Translations under genes and position numbers: made by a program | Shown: positions 43,249-55,131 of the stretch, piece by piece | How the letters are laid out: each line of letters starts with the position of its first letter | How positions within the stretch are numbered: position 1 is the first letter of the stretch | The notes under the pieces: generated by a model | Databases searched by the model: none | What the model saw: the letters and a program-made list of their open reading frames with translations, nothing else | What the model was told of the DNA's origin: nothing | From: Locusta migratoria | Lineage: Eukaryota > Arthropoda > Insecta > Orthoptera > Acrididae | Direction of reading: 5' to 3' | NCBI GenBank assembly: GCA_026315105.1 | Contig: CM048746.1 | Location: 138,986,730-139,050,729 of the forward strand | DNA: 64,000 nucleotides

Positions 43249-43650
43249 TGCCGGCCGCGGTGGCCGAGGAGACTGCGGCGCTTCAGTCACGGTCTGCACG
43301 GCCACTACGGTCGGGGGTTCGAATCCCCCCTGGGGCATGGATATTTGTGCCGTCCTTAGTGTTAGCTAGTTCATAAGTAGTTTGTAAGTTTCAAATTCAA
43401 ATGTTTGTAGAGTCTATGGGACTTAACTACGGGGTCATCAGTCCCTAAACTTACAAACTACTTATGAACTACTTACGAACTAGGACGGCACAAATATCCA
43501 TGCCCGAGGGGGGATTCGAACCCCCGACCGTAGTGGCCGTGCAGACCGTGACTGAAGCGCCTCAGTCCCCTCGGTTGTAAGTTTAGGGACTGATATCCCC
43601 GTAGTGAGGTCCCATAAGCTATACAAACATTTGAACATTTGAAACAAAAT
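43249..43650 (+). mobile_element. tRNA-headed SINE, subfamily A, split by another SINE
   Basis: Head at 43252 (ccggccgcggtggccgagga) and tail resuming at 43585 (agggactgatatcccc) after the inserted minus-strand copy. Confidence 0.93.
43392..43574 (-). mobile_element. tRNA-headed SINE inserted in a sister SINE
   Basis: A perfect 10-bp duplication, ttgtaagttt, at 43382-43391 and 43575-43584. The target lies within the host SINE's tail. The two run in opposite directions. Confidence 0.94.
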
Positions 43651-44187
43651 TGTACTTATTTGAACATTATTTCTGACACTCAGATTCAGTGGCGAGTAAG
43701 GACTGATTACTGGTACGTGAACATTTACATGTATAAGGAAATCTTTTTCTCAAAAACGCAACACGTACATACAACAAAATCAAAAATGCCACAATCAGGA
43801 AAATGAGGGACGAGGTTGAGCTGAAATAAGAAAAATTAGTAATCATTAAGTTATTTATTGAATTAAAGAAACATACCTTTGTTGAGTCTTTAATATTATA
43901 CAATGGTTTTATACAATTCCGTTCCATACAAATATTCTCTTCCTCTTCATACAGAATGCACTGTCCAATATAATACGTTTGTATTCATAAATATAGAGTG
44001 AAAAAATCAATCTCAGTACAATCATTGCTGACCAATTCAACGTTACTACACAACACAGTTGCCATACGTCTGTCACCTAGCCTAGCCCACGATCGACTAT
44101 TCTGATCAACAGCTCACTCTACTACTTGCCTCAGCGGCCAAAGAATCTGCTGTAGCGCAGATGATACATCGCAGTTCCAAAGACATT
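43651..44187. other. No recognised gene
   Basis: AT-rich. Nothing supported. Confidence 0.4.
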
Positions 44188-44194
44188 ATGATGT

Positions 44195-44401
44195 TGCAGC
44201 CGCGGCGGATTAGCCGCGCGTACTCTAGCGCTGTGTTTCGGTGCGTTCGACCGTCCGCCGTCGGGGATTGGAATCCCCCCTCGGGCATGGATGTGTGTCT
44301 GTGTTGTCCTTAGGTTAGTTTAACTTAGTTTAAGTAGTTTGTAAGTCTAGGGACTGATGACCAACGTAGTTTAGTCCCATAAGTTGTACAAACATTTGAA
44401 C
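44195..44401 (+). mobile_element. tRNA-headed SINE, subfamily B
   Basis: Flanked by atgatgt at 44188-44194 and 44402-44408. Head gccgcggcggattagccgcg. Confidence 0.9.
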
Positions 44402-44408
44402 ATGATGT

Positions 44409-44889
44409 GCAGTAGTTACAAACATCGACTGAGATTATCGACCATGGATGACTTTCACATACTAAATAAAGCTATAAGGCGGATACATGTTCAGGTTCAC
44501 TAAAAATATTACCAAAAAATCCATAAATAATGAACTTCAGCCTATGGCTGCCTACTTTCAATCTCTCAAATTTTCAAAGAGCCCAAGTTGATGGTGCGCA
44601 GTCATCGGGAGTATCTGTGGCGAAAGCTCCTGCACTGTACGATTCACTAGGGATAGTACCCTCGGCAATGACAGCGCACACAAAACAGTACAAAACGTTA
44701 TTGGCGAGAAGCAGTAGTGAGAGAAACACAAAGTTAGCTGACGACGACCGACGAGCATTAAGAATGGCCGCGCAGTCCGGACCGCTGTGCTACAGATTCC
44801 ACAGCCGCTTCCTTCGGAAGTTCGACTCCTCCATCGTGCATGGATAATTTCCTTAGGATAAGGTAATTTAACTTTGGTGTGCATGAATT
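44409..44889. other. Mostly unannotated
   Basis: A worn tRNA-like end (gttcgactcctc near 44820) may be a SINE remnant. Frames on both strands lack domains. Confidence 0.35.
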
Positions 44890-45400
44890 ACAAGGTTCGT
44901 CTGAAAAGATCGGTAAATGGTGCTATACTTTTACCAACCGCGCTGGCGGCGATGAGATGCCCGCGCATACACATTGAGATCCATGTCAACAAGAGCACCG
45001 GATCGTGCAATGTACTACAGTGAAGTTGCGACCGACCTAAGAGGGTTAGTGTGTCATTGCAATATTGAGCGCGATATGGGGCAATGCGTTAACATCGGTT
45101 TTGGTCGAAATCGGGCAAAACGGCGACGGAGACCCGTGAGATGTTAGTGCAAGTGTGTGGCGTTGAAGCAGTGAGTAGAAAGTGTGTGTATGATTGGTTA
45201 CGGAAATCCAACAACACATGATCACAGTGCTTCGAGTGATTCCACAAGAAGCGTTTGCTGACAGTTTCCAACAACTCTACAGCCGATGTCGTAAGTTTAT
45301 TGTAGCTAATGGCGATTACTTTGTAGGCCAGTAAATGTATTTTGTGACTCTTGTTTCCTATATTTCCTGAGACCATTCACCAGACTTTCCAGACTCACCT
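44890..45400 (+). pseudogene. Mariner-like element, internally deleted
   Basis: The N-terminal part reads MGQCVNIGFGRNRAKTATET then REMLVQVCGVEAVSRKCVYD, the first helix-turn-helix of a mariner transposase. It then jumps to the C-terminal tail (EAFADSFQQLYSRC, then RKFIVANGDYFVGQ, stop at about 45330). The whole catalytic domain is absent. Left sequence gttcgtctgaaaagatcgg and right sequence agactttccagactcacct may be the worn ends. It is non-autonomous, a different family from that at 14375. Confidence 0.72.
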
Positions 45401-46015
45401 AGTATTAAAAATGAGTGGGGCAAACTTTATTCAAATTTTCCGTTACATAAGAAAATAGTCATATCACTGGACTGCATACAGTAGTGACACTTGCAACCTT
45501 CCGACACGCACCTTTTAGATTTTACTTTTTCTCTGGAAACTTTCGAAGCAATTTTCTTGCTTTTAATTGCATTTAGCGCAAATTTATTTTAATCGTATTT
45601 CGATATATAACGAGAGATGCCTAGATCGCAATTTTTATCTTTTATTATTCAAGACGACCGGTTTCGACACTATGTGTGTCATCTTATGGTCTGTGGGAAA
45701 CACGTACAAAAATGTGATTACATGCAATAATTAATTGGCATTAAGCTACCTATTGTGCTCCACATAAAATCTGCAAGAGTTTTTTTATTTTTTCTATTCG
45801 TGTCAAAGACATCAATAACAAATTAATTTCAAGAAAGCTTACGAGCAATAGAGTAAACAAATGCCTGGACAAAAGGAATTAACAATTATGATAAATAAGT
45901 AATAAAATTGTTTTCTCCCAGAAGTGGGCAAAGTTCAAAGAATTAAAGTTAGCATACAAAACGTATATAAAGAATTACAAATATATTTTATTATAAAACA
46001 TGGTAACAGTCATTG
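45401..46015. other. No recognised gene
   Basis: AT-rich. It contains gacgaccggtttcgac with gtcatcttatgg near 45652-45690, resembling 33023-33060. Confidence 0.4.
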
Positions 46016-46024
46016 ACTTAATTG

Positions 46025-46217
46025 GCCGCGGCGGATTAGCCGCGCGTACTGGAGCGCCGTGTTGCGGTGCGCGCGGCCGTTCGCCGTCGGAGTTTCGAAT
46101 CCCCCTTCGGGCATGGATGTTTCTGTCGTCTTTAGTGTAAGGTAGTTCATAAGTAGTTTGTAAGTTTAGGGACTGATGACACCGCAGTTAAGTCCCTTAA
46201 GCTTAACAAACATGAGA
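46025..46217 (+). mobile_element. tRNA-headed SINE, subfamily B
   Basis: Flanked by acttaattg (46016-46024) and acttaaattg (46218-46227). Confidence 0.9.
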
Positions 46218-46227
46218 ACTTAAATTG

Positions 46228-47830
46228 TTTTAGCCCAGAAAGGGGCTACATCCAAGGCATTAGGGTTGGCCAGCTTTAAATCCTCTTCGGTGCAGGATGA
46301 CGGGCACAGATGTCAGTTGCGCAGGTGAGACGTTGTCTGCTGCTCGCCACATTCACAGGTTGAGGGTCAACTAACGTATCCCCATTTTCCTAGTCTTACT
46401 TTACACCGCCCAACACCAGTTCTTAACCTGTTGAGCGACTCCAGGTACACCAGCTCTCATTATGACCGGGAGGTATCTCTTCGTTGGGTTTTCTCCAGCC
46501 TAGAGGAGCAATTTATGCTCTTTTTCTCCACATTTCTAACGCTTGGTTTCTGTTGTTGCTAACATCGACTCTTAGATTATTTTTTCTGGACTTCAAATGT
46601 CTTGGTGCTGGCGACATGCAAAACAGTGGATAAGTATGAGAGGTCAGGCCTCTACGTCCTTCTGATTGCGCAGCAGCTACACGCCTGATGTCAGGCGGAG
46701 CTATACCTGCTAGCTGATACAGCTGCTCCACTTTGGTTGGTCTCAGGCAGCCAGTAATTATGCGACACGCCTCATTCAAAGCAGTGTCCGCGTGCCTAGA
46801 GTGGCAGGAAATATGCCAGACAGGTGCTGCATATTCGCCCCCTGAGTAGAACAACGCCAAAGCTGAAGTCCGAATAGTGGTTGGTTGTGCTCCCCGTTTA
46901 GGTCCCGTTAGTTTTCGTATCATATTATTTCTGGCAGATATTTTCATCTTGATGATACAACAATGCGTTTTAAAGGTTAAGGTCCGGTCTAAGGTCACCT
47001 CAAGATACTTTGGGGACAAGGAATGTTCAAGTTGAGAGCCATTCCATGAAATATTTAGTCGTTGGTTGGCCTGTCTGCGTTGTAGATGGAAAGCACTGAC
47101 TTGCGTCTTGTTAAGGCTAGGCTTTGGATTATTATTTTAGTAGTAGTGTCCTAGATGTTCCGATGATCCAGACAGAATATTTTCGACATCATGGAAATCC
47201 TTTCCCTGGGTGGCCAATGCGAGATCATCTGCATATAGAAAACTTCTGGTGAATGATGGAAGTGGTTGATCGTTCGTATATATATTAAAGAGTGTAGGGA
47301 CTAGAACACTGCCCTGGGTAGCTCATTTCTTTGTAGTCTCCATCTACTGCGCCGTCCTTGAAATTCCACGAAAAATCTCCTGTTACTAAAGAAGTTGGCG
47401 ATTAAGGTGTTTCAATGGAGTGTTTAGGGATCTCATAAAATTTTTCAGGAGTAATTTATGGTTCACGGTGTTGTATGCAGGAGAGAGGTCAACAAAGACC
47501 ACAGCAGTTATCATACGTGTTCAAAACCATCTCCAATGTACTGGGTAAGACTGAGGATCTGAGACGTGCAGCTTTTACCCAGTCTAAAGCCAGCCTGTTT
47601 GGGAATGAGCGCAGAGTCAATTTCTTCCGTCACGTAGTTCAGAACCATTCTCTCCAGGATTTTTTACAGCTGCCAATGAAGAGATATTGGGCGGTAATTC
47701 TTAGCGTCATTGTTATCTTTGCCAGGTTTAAGGATAACGATGACATGAGCTTTCCTCCAGATTTTGGGGATCCTTCAGGAGAGTAAGCATTTAGTGAAAG
47801 GTTTATAATCCAATTTTGTGTTGTTGGTCC
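46228..47830 (-). pseudogene. Non-LTR retrotransposon reverse transcriptase, 5'-truncated
   Basis: From high to low coordinate on the minus strand: KAHVIVILKPGKDNNDAKNY then RPIS, LERMVLNYVTEEIDSALIPK, AGFRLGKSCTSQ, VVFVDLSPAYNTVNHKLLL with the first catalytic Asp, and VLVPTLFNIYTNDQPLPSF. SFLYADDLALATQ follows with the YADD active site at 47224-47235, then LNKTQVSAFHLQRRQANQRL, YLEVTLDRTLTFKTHC and a long C-terminal stretch open for 168 codons (46513-47019). Family resemblance is to Jockey/CR1-group enzymes commonly annotated as jockey-like polymerases. Scattered stops and shifts break it, and no endonuclease is present. Confidence 0.82.
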
Positions 47831-47861
47831 AAAATGCGTTATTTGCTCATTCTTAATATCA

Positions 47862-48035
47862 TGCCGGCTGAGGGGACTGAGGCGCTCCAGTTACGATCTG
47901 CACGGCCACTACGGTCGGGGGTTCGAATCCCCACTCGGGCATGGACATTAGTCTTAGCTAGTTCATAAGTAGTTTGTAAGTTTAGGGACTGATGACCTCG
48001 TAGTTAATTCCCATAAGCTACACAAACATTTGAAC
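47862..48035 (+). mobile_element. tRNA-headed SINE, subfamily A, shortened
   Basis: The head lacks the first bases (starts gccggctgaggggactgagg) and the region after the B-box is shortened (gggcatggacattagtc). No clear duplication. Confidence 0.88.
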
Positions 48036-48224
48036 ATTAGCAATAGGTTTACAAACATACGAACTTCTATACCTGACGTCATATAAGAAGGTGCTTCCGC
48101 GCATTGAGGCGGAGCGATATGGGATGCGTGGAGGGGAAGAGATACGGCCGAGAGCCAACAGTTGCGGCTGCGGGGGAAGTATTACTGCTTGTGACGTGTT
48201 ATTGCCACATGTCGTCGCCAGCGA

Positions 48225-48602
48225 GAGAGACAGGCCTGGGCCGACAAGGCGTTACAACAGGCCGTGCCTACGTCACACTTGGAGGCCCCGGCCGCCACCT
48301 CACTGGCTGGCCGCTGGGGCACGCCTACCGCCGCGCAGCGGCCAGCCAGTGAGGTGGCGGCCGGGGCCTCCAAGTGTGACGTAGGCACGGCCTGTTGTAA
48401 GGCCTTGTCTCTAGGTGGTGTTGTCTGGGCATTCAGCCAGGTGACGTGGCAAGAGTGGTGCTGCGCCGAACGCAATCGCGATTTGACTGGTTATCCGCTG
48501 GGCCACGGCCCGCTGCCTTTTAGCGGCTAAACAGTCAAATGCACGATCGCGTCGGCGCAGCACTACTCTTGCCACCTGGTCGAGTGCCCAGGCCTGTCTT
48601 TT
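48225..48602. mobile_element. Outer GC-rich foldback, split by a second foldback
   Basis: The ends agacaggcctgggc (about 48228-48241) and gcccaggcctgtct (about 48586-48600) are inverted. Inside, ccaggtgacgtggcaagag pairs with ctcttgccacctgg and gtgctgcgccg with cggcgcagcac. Without the insertion it would be about 190 bp. Confidence 0.75.
48242..48424. mobile_element. Inner foldback, same family as 22671-22847
   Basis: Flanked by ctgggc at 48236-48241 and 48425-48430. Arms of about 75 bp (gacaaggc...gtgcctacgtcacac and its complement) meet near 48326. The right end reads gtctctaggt as in the relative at 22671. Confidence 0.75.
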
Positions 48603-48639
48603 CCGCTGGCCTCGGCCACGTGTGTGAGATCTTTCCTTC

Positions 48640-49111
48640 AGCTACAACTGTGGTGGCTGATGTGGTACATTAAATAATGTAGGTATTGCATTCCACCAGT
48701 TTCCTACGTTCCACACTCACCGACTTGCCTATCATTGTAGTGAACACAACAATACTGAAGAGAAAAGCAAAGTTTTTCTCGTAATGTTTACCAAGCATTT
48801 TTGCTGTTAAAAGAAAATGAAATTCTTCAGTAAATAGCTCCAGGTTAAAAAAAATCGAAAATCAATTGTCATGTAATGTACCGCTTCATACCTTGGCAGG
48901 GTTTCTTGGAAATGAGTTGTGGAGTTATTTTGTGATGTTACCGGTTATACAATGACATACGTTCCGTATTGTAAAAATTACTTCAAAATTAATATAAACA
49001 ATGCTATTGACACTCATCAGATTTCGTATTCAGAAATGTAGCGTGCCGGGCGTTTGTACCGCTACTGTCACAGTATATAACAAAAATCTGCGGGGTGTCG
49101 TGACTGTGTCA
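48640..49111 (+). repeat. Unclassified TIR element, copy B (partial)
   Basis: Matches the second half of 49550-50760: cttcagctacaactgtggtg, ggtattgcattc, cagaaatgtagc and gtcgtgactgt are shared. The left half is absent. Confidence 0.7.
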
Positions 49112-49158
49112 TTGTTGTCCCTGAATGACGTGTCAAAAATCCCTAAGAATAGTACCCC

Positions 49159-49357
49159 GCCGGCCGCGGTGGCCGAGCGTACTGCGGCGCGTCAGTCACA
49201 GTCTGCACGACCAGTACGGTTGGGGGTTTGAATCCCACCTCGGGCATGAATATCTGTGCCGTCTTTGGTATTAGCTAGTTAATAAGTATAATAAGTAGTT
49301 TGTAAGTTTAGGGACTGATGACCCCGTAGTTAAGTCCCATAAGCTCTACAAACATTT
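49159..49357 (+). mobile_element. tRNA-headed SINE, subfamily A
   Basis: A perfect 12-bp duplication, gaatagtacccc, at 49147-49158 and 49358-49369. A small ataagtataataagtag duplication lies in the tail. Confidence 0.93.
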
Positions 49358-49549
49358 GAATAGTACCCCCTCTCCCCGGATTCGCCATATTTTCAAACAG
49401 TAGCTTGAAGCTCTGCTAGCGCATGAAAATGGTTTAAAACCGAAACTGGTAGCACTGCGCCAACAAATGAAAAGTACTGAGTAAAGTCCCTGCGCATAGT
49501 AACATGTCCCTACGGTTGGCAATACTGGACTGTGTATTTTAGACTGTAG

Positions 49550-50760
49550 CTCTGCTCAGTACAGCCACAGTCTAACATAAACAGTCGCGACACTCAGTGC
49601 TGTAAAAGTTGTTACCAACCGCCAACTGCAACGACACTAGCGTTCCTAGCGTTGGGAAAGCCACCAAAGCTGTGATGTTTGTTTATAATTACTTTTTTAC
49701 GTAATTAACGAAATAGATAGTATAATTTTTGCGTTACAAGCATTAGTGAAATAGTCCCCTCTAAACAACAACAACAACAACATTAGTGAAATATCGAGAG
49801 ACGTAAATTAATACGGAAATTAATGAAAAAAACAGTCAATTTTATTGATTGAGTGGTATAAACAACTACTTCGTCTTGAACAAATACTTACGAATGTGTG
49901 TGTATTTCAATCTTATTCCGCTGAAAGTAAGTAGATTATAAACATAATAGAATAATAAATTTCTAGTATGGTCTTTCCTTACTATGACAGGCAGTTTTTT
50001 TGACGTGTGTAAATTCGGTGTGGAGTCTAATGATTCGCACAGTTTTACACCTCATACGTCTTCCTTAAACGTGCATATTATGTTCAGTGTAATTCCTTTA
50101 GCTTAAAAAGGCAAAGTTTTGATGATTCTTACCATTTGTGGTTCAGCTGTAGCAACAATTGTGGAATTTCTTTCGTCTCTGTTGGAAAACAGTTTCATAG
50201 CTTTTGCCGTTTTATTGTCAAGTTTGTGACGTGTTTTCTTCAGCTGCAACTGTTGTAGCTGATTTGGTAAGTTACATATTGTAGTTATTGCATTCTGTAT
50301 ACGCTTGCTACGCTCAAACTCACTGATTCGACCGGAATTATAGTGAAGAAAACGTAACGTTCGTTAGTAGAAAAGCGACGTCTTTCTGGCAAAGGAAAGA
50401 TCTTCTGGTGTTTCTTAGTCATTTTTTATTTTTAATAGAAAATGAAATTATTTAGCAGAAGCCTGTAAGCTACAAGGTAGCGGTAAATAAACTACGGTTT
50501 CGTACCTTGCCAGGGACCTTAGGAAACTTAAGACAAATGTAGAGCAGTTTTTAAGTTATTGCCTATTTTAAGGTATTACATACGTTTCCTAATGTAAATG
50601 GCATGTTAAAATCAATATAAACGATACTATTCGCACTCATCCAATGTATTCAGAAATGTAGCTTTCCGGCCGCTTGGAGCGCTACTGTCGCAGTGTATAA
50701 AAAAAGTCTGCGAAAGTGTCGTGACTGTATATGTTAGACTGTAGTACAGCAATGAGCAAT
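49550..50760. mobile_element. Unclassified TIR DNA element, copy C (full)
   Basis: The ends form an inverted repeat of about 30 bp. Left 49565-49594 has cacagtctaacataaacagt then cgcgacact; right 50715-50744 has agtgtcgtgact then gtatatgttagactgtag. Only a few positions differ. The interior of about 1.1 kb is AT-rich and has no open frame of note, so it is non-autonomous. Copies A (15028) and B (48640) share the interior. Exact outer borders and target duplication are unclear. Confidence 0.7.
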
Positions 50761-51345
50761 GAACAATGACCAACAGACGTACAGTAACTTCCGGCGGGTA
50801 AACATACCACACAATCGTCTGCAGGGACGCCAACCGCATTTCGCTCCAACCATTGGCGCGAAATTACGAATATTCGGGAATTTTTTTTCTACAGTTCTCG
50901 TATTTTGGAAACGCCCGAGATGTACAGTGCGCTTGGGGCTGCTGTTCTTTGCTACTTTGAATTCGTTATCCAGAGAGCTCGGGAAGCGCCGTAAGAAGTG
51001 AAGCCGGCGCTCCATTTTCCATACGCGCCTGGTCGCGGAGTGGCTCAGCCCTGTTCGCCGGTGAGGCTGCAGTGGAACAGGTTGGCTTAGGGAGCGAGCG
51101 CTTAAGCCGGCACTGAATACGTGAGGGGGATTAACTGGCCGTTGCGGCCGCAACCACTCGGCGCAGAACTCTGCCAGGGAGAGCGGCAAGAAAAATAACA
51201 GGGAGAAGAGGCCGCGTAGCGTGTCCCTGCAGCGAGGTAGAGACAATACTGGTGTTCCTCATACGAAAGGTCTCTGGCTAAAGAATAAAAGGTTGACAGG
51301 CAGGGCCACTGACGATTCTCCGAGAAATCACGTATTGCAGACGCT
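50761..51345. other. Unannotated, partly GC-rich
   Basis: A 170-codon frame exists on the minus strand (50734-51246), but its composition follows the GC-rich stretch and no domain is seen. Best regarded as chance. Confidence 0.4.
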
Positions 51346-51349
51346 GTAT

Positions 51350-52385
51350 AAGATATTGACACAGTACCGCACAAACGGCTTTTAATCAAATTGCGTGGTT
51401 ATTGTATATCGCCCCAAATTTGCGATTGGATAGGAGATTTCCTGTCAGAGAGAACGCAGTTTGTAGTAATCGATGGTAATGCATCGACTAAAACAGAGGT
51501 GATACCGGGCGTTCCACAAGGTAGTGTTATTAGCCGTCTCCTGTTCCTTACTTACATAAACGATTTGGGAAAAAATCTGAGCAGCTTTCTTAGGTTGTTT
51601 GCAGTTAACGCCGTCATTTACCGACTAGTAAAATCATCTGAAGATCAAAAACAACTGCAGAACGATCTGAATAAGATATCAGTATGATGGAAAAATTGGC
51701 AATTGACTCTAAATAATAAGTGTGAAGTCGTCCACATGAGTACGAAAAGAAATCCGTTTTATACTTTGTTTCCAAGATAAATCAGTCAAATGTGAAGGCC
51801 GTAAACTCGACAAAATACCTAGGAATTACTATTACTTCAGACTTAAACTGGAAAGAACACGTATATAATTTCGCGGGAAAGACGAACCAGAGACTGCGTT
51901 TTATTGGCAGAACCCTTAAAAGATGCAACAGAACTACTAAAGAGACTGCAAACATTACGCTTGTCCATCCATTTTTGGAGTATTGCTGCCCAGTGTGGCA
52001 TCCTTATCAGGTGGGTTTGACGGAGGACGTCGAAAGAGTCCAGAGAAGGGCAGCTCGTTTTGTAGTGTCACGATACAGGGGAGACAGCGTTACGGAAATG
52101 ATACAGGATCTGGCGTGAGCTACTTACGAAACTCCAATCGCCAACATTCTCCGCCGAATGCGAAAATATATTGTTGATTGCCATTTACATAGGTAGAAAA
52201 GATCATCAAAATAAAATACGAGAAACCAATGCTCGAACGGAGAGCTTCAGGTGTTCTTTTTTCCCGCGCGCTATTCGAGAATGGAATGGGAGATAAAATT
52301 GTATAATGGTGGTTCGATGAACCCTCTGCCAGGCACTTAAATATGATCTGCAGAGTATCCCATGTGGATGTAGATTGAGGGTGGA
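51350..52385 (+). pseudogene. CR1/Jockey-like LINE, 5'-truncated, catalytic site mutated
   Basis: It begins DIDTVPHKRLLIKLRGYCIS and continues ICDWIGDFLSERTQF, GVPQGSV, FLTYINDLGKNLSSFLRLFA. The active-site box is FAVN (51598-51609) rather than FADD as in the sister copy at 30812, so both catalytic Asp residues are lost. Thumb and C-terminal parts follow: STKYLGITITSDLNWKEHV, RFIGRTLKRCNRTTKETA, FLEYCCPVWHPYQVGLTED and VERVQRRAARFVVSRYRGD. The 3' end is at gtggatgtagattg (about 52370). Several stops are present. The protein would have copied LINE RNA at the target; this copy cannot. Confidence 0.87.
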
Positions 52386-52721
52386 ATCTGTTTTCTACCT
52401 AAATCAGAGGAAATACGCATAGACTCACGGAGGAGTACCATATTAACTTAACGGAAGATGAAAACAGTCAAGAGATTTACATTCGAACGCAAGTACTCAT
52501 TCTTCTAGTCGATAAAGGTCTTGTAGAAGGAACACTTCTGCAATAAAATTCTGGATTCGTTAGAACCGAAACATACAGAGCACTTATGGGAGAACCCGCA
52601 ACTGTAGTTCTCAGAATTCTCAGAATAACTAATCTATATTAATAAAAATGAATTGCCGCATGTATGAAACCGCATCACTTTAGAATGGCTTCACTGATTT
52701 GGCTGTTCTTTTCTTCGTTTT
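52386..52721. other. No recognised gene
   Basis: Short AT-rich host-like sequence. Confidence 0.4.
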
Positions 52722-52733
52722 GTACGAAAGAAA

Positions 52734-52934
52734 AAAAATGTTCAAATGTTTGTATAGCTTATGGGACTTAACTGCGGGGTCATCAGTCCCTAAACTTACA
52801 AACTACTTATGAACTAGGTTATACTAAAGACGGCACAAACATCCATGCCCGAGAGGGGAATCGAACCCCCGACGGGGAACGGCCTCGCGCATCGTAGCAC
52901 AGCGCCTCTATGCGATCGGCCGCTCCGACGCGGC
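52734..52934 (-). mobile_element. tRNA-headed SINE, subfamily B-like
   Basis: Flanked by tgtacgaaagaaa (52721-52733) and tgtatgaaagaaa (from 52935), differing at one base. Confidence 0.9.
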
Positions 52935-54604
52935 TGTATGAAAGAAAATTTTTGGAAAATTTATGGGAAAATATCAATTTTAAAAAAAACTGAAAGTACG
53001 CGTCTAGCTCAGATCATTTTCTAGATTCTCCCACAATCAGTTTATTCATTCGCTACTCGCCTAAGTCAGAAATGGAAAATATTTTCAATAATCATTTTCT
53101 AATGTTATGGAGAAAATAGGATCTATAAGAGGCCAGGCTACTAATAAAAGGAGCCATACCTACACAGTTTGATAGAATTGTAATTCCACCAACCTCTCCC
53201 CTTGAAATAATAAACTCACTGAAAAGTAAAAGCTCTTACGAAATTGATGGCATTTCCATCCGGTTACTTAAAGCTTGTTCCCCACAGATAAGTAGGATTC
53301 TCAGTTACTTACGTAATAGCTCTCTGAAGCTAGGTGTTTTTTCCTGATAGACTGAAATATGCCATTGTCAAACCATTGCATAAAAAACGGAAGACAGCAG
53401 ATGTTAACAACTACCGCCCAATCTCTCTTCTGACAGCTTTATCGAAAATTTTTGGGAAAGTAATGTATTCAAGAGTAGCATCCCATATTTGTAAAAACAA
53501 AGTACTAACCAAATGTCACTTTGGTTTTCAGAAAGGCTTTCCAACAGAAAATGCTATACATGCCTTAACCGATCAAATATTAAATGCTCTGAATAACCGG
53601 ACACTACCCATTATTTTTTGTGATCTTTCAAAGGCCTTTGATTGTGTAAATCATGGAGTTCTTCTAGATAAGCTTAATCATTATGGTTTGACTGGGGCAG
53701 TGCACGAATAGTTTATTTCATACTTAACTGGAAGAATGTAGAAAGTTGAAATAAGTGGTTCATGTAATGTCAAAACATCAGCCAATCCCTAAAAGTGGGG
53801 AATTATCAAGGTTGGGGTGCCACAGGGTTCGGTCTTAGGTCCTTTACTGTTCTTGATACACATAAATGACTGGCCATTCTACATTTATGAAGATTCAAAG
53901 TTAGTTCTTTTTGCTGATGATACAAATATAGTAATCACATCCAAAAAACAAGAACTATGTGATGTAATCGTAAATAATGTTTTTCACAAAATTATTAAGT
54001 GGTTCTCTGCAAACGGACTCTCATTAAATTTTGATAAAACACAGAATATACAGTTCTGCACAGTAAATGGCACAACTACAGTAATAAATATAGACTTTGA
54101 ACAGAAGTCTGTAACTAAGGTAGAATTAAAAAAGGTGTGTGCATTGATGAGAGATTAAACTGGAAGCAACACACAGACGGTCTGCTGAAACGTTTGAGTG
54201 CAGGTACGTATGCTGCAGACATATATTTAAGGATTTATTTATCCTCATAGTAACTTCACAGTATATATATATTTACTTATGAAATTTTTTATTAATAATC
54301 CAACCCAGTTCAAAAGTAGTAGCGGTGTGCACAGCTATAACACCAGGAGAAAGGATGATCTTCACTATGTAGGGCTAAATCTGAGTTTGGCACAAAAAGG
54401 GTAAATATGCTGTCACAAAAGTCTTTGGTCACCTACCAAGCAGCATCAGAAGCCTTACAGATAGCCAACTAGCATTTAAAAAAATCGCACTGGCGTGTTT
54501 TACGACCCACTTTAGATTTGTATTTTTATAAGTTTTTGCAAACATTTTGGACCAAAATAATAATCTAAATAATAAAAAATTAATTAATAAGAGTGTCTGA
54601 AACC

Positions 54605-55090
54605 CTTTTAGGGAAAAAAATTAGGTAGTGGCGGGTTTCAAACCACTGACCTTCAGCGTTACAGTTCAACGCAGTGCCCACTACGCTACAGCTAACAGTT
54701 ATGAGTTGTGTTCTATAATCTCTTACTATTGATGGCCCTTGTTAACTGGTGCTAATATGGCATTTGTGTACACTAGATTTTCATTAATCGTACGAAGAAC
54801 GACGCGTTTTTGTTAATTCTTCAGTGTATAAGTTACAATAATATCATAAAATACGCAACGCAAGATGGCGTATGCCACAGAGAGTCCTGGGCAAGAAATA
54901 TCACGTGACATCTACGAACGGCTGGTTTTCGTTAATTTAATGGAGGGTGTCGAAACTCCGTTATTTTTGCAAATATCTCTCAAACGATACGATATATGAA
55001 AAAAAAAAGAAGAAAGAAACGTAAGGGAACAAAGTTGTAGAGAATTTTCTCCTCTACAAATTCCGTTATTCAATTTTCGTTAAGCCGTTA
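54605..55090 (-). repeat. Second tRNA-headed repeat family, copy 2
   Basis: Inserted in the 3' part of the LINE above. The minus-strand head has tagcgtagtgggcactgcgt and ggtttgaaacc, matching 21030-21100. The body matches 21140-21550, with the A/G run short (gaaaaaaaaaagaag) where the other copy has (AG)n. Confidence 0.75.
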
Positions 55091-55131
55091 TTTTCATTCA
55101 AATTTCGAACTGTCAAAAGAAGATCGCAAAG

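Noticed and set aside
47475..47786. 103-codon plus-strand frame
   Set aside because: Antisense of the LINE reverse transcriptase on the other strand.
50734..51246. 170-codon minus-strand frame
   Set aside because: Follows local GC content, crosses the end of the TIR element, and has no recognised domain.
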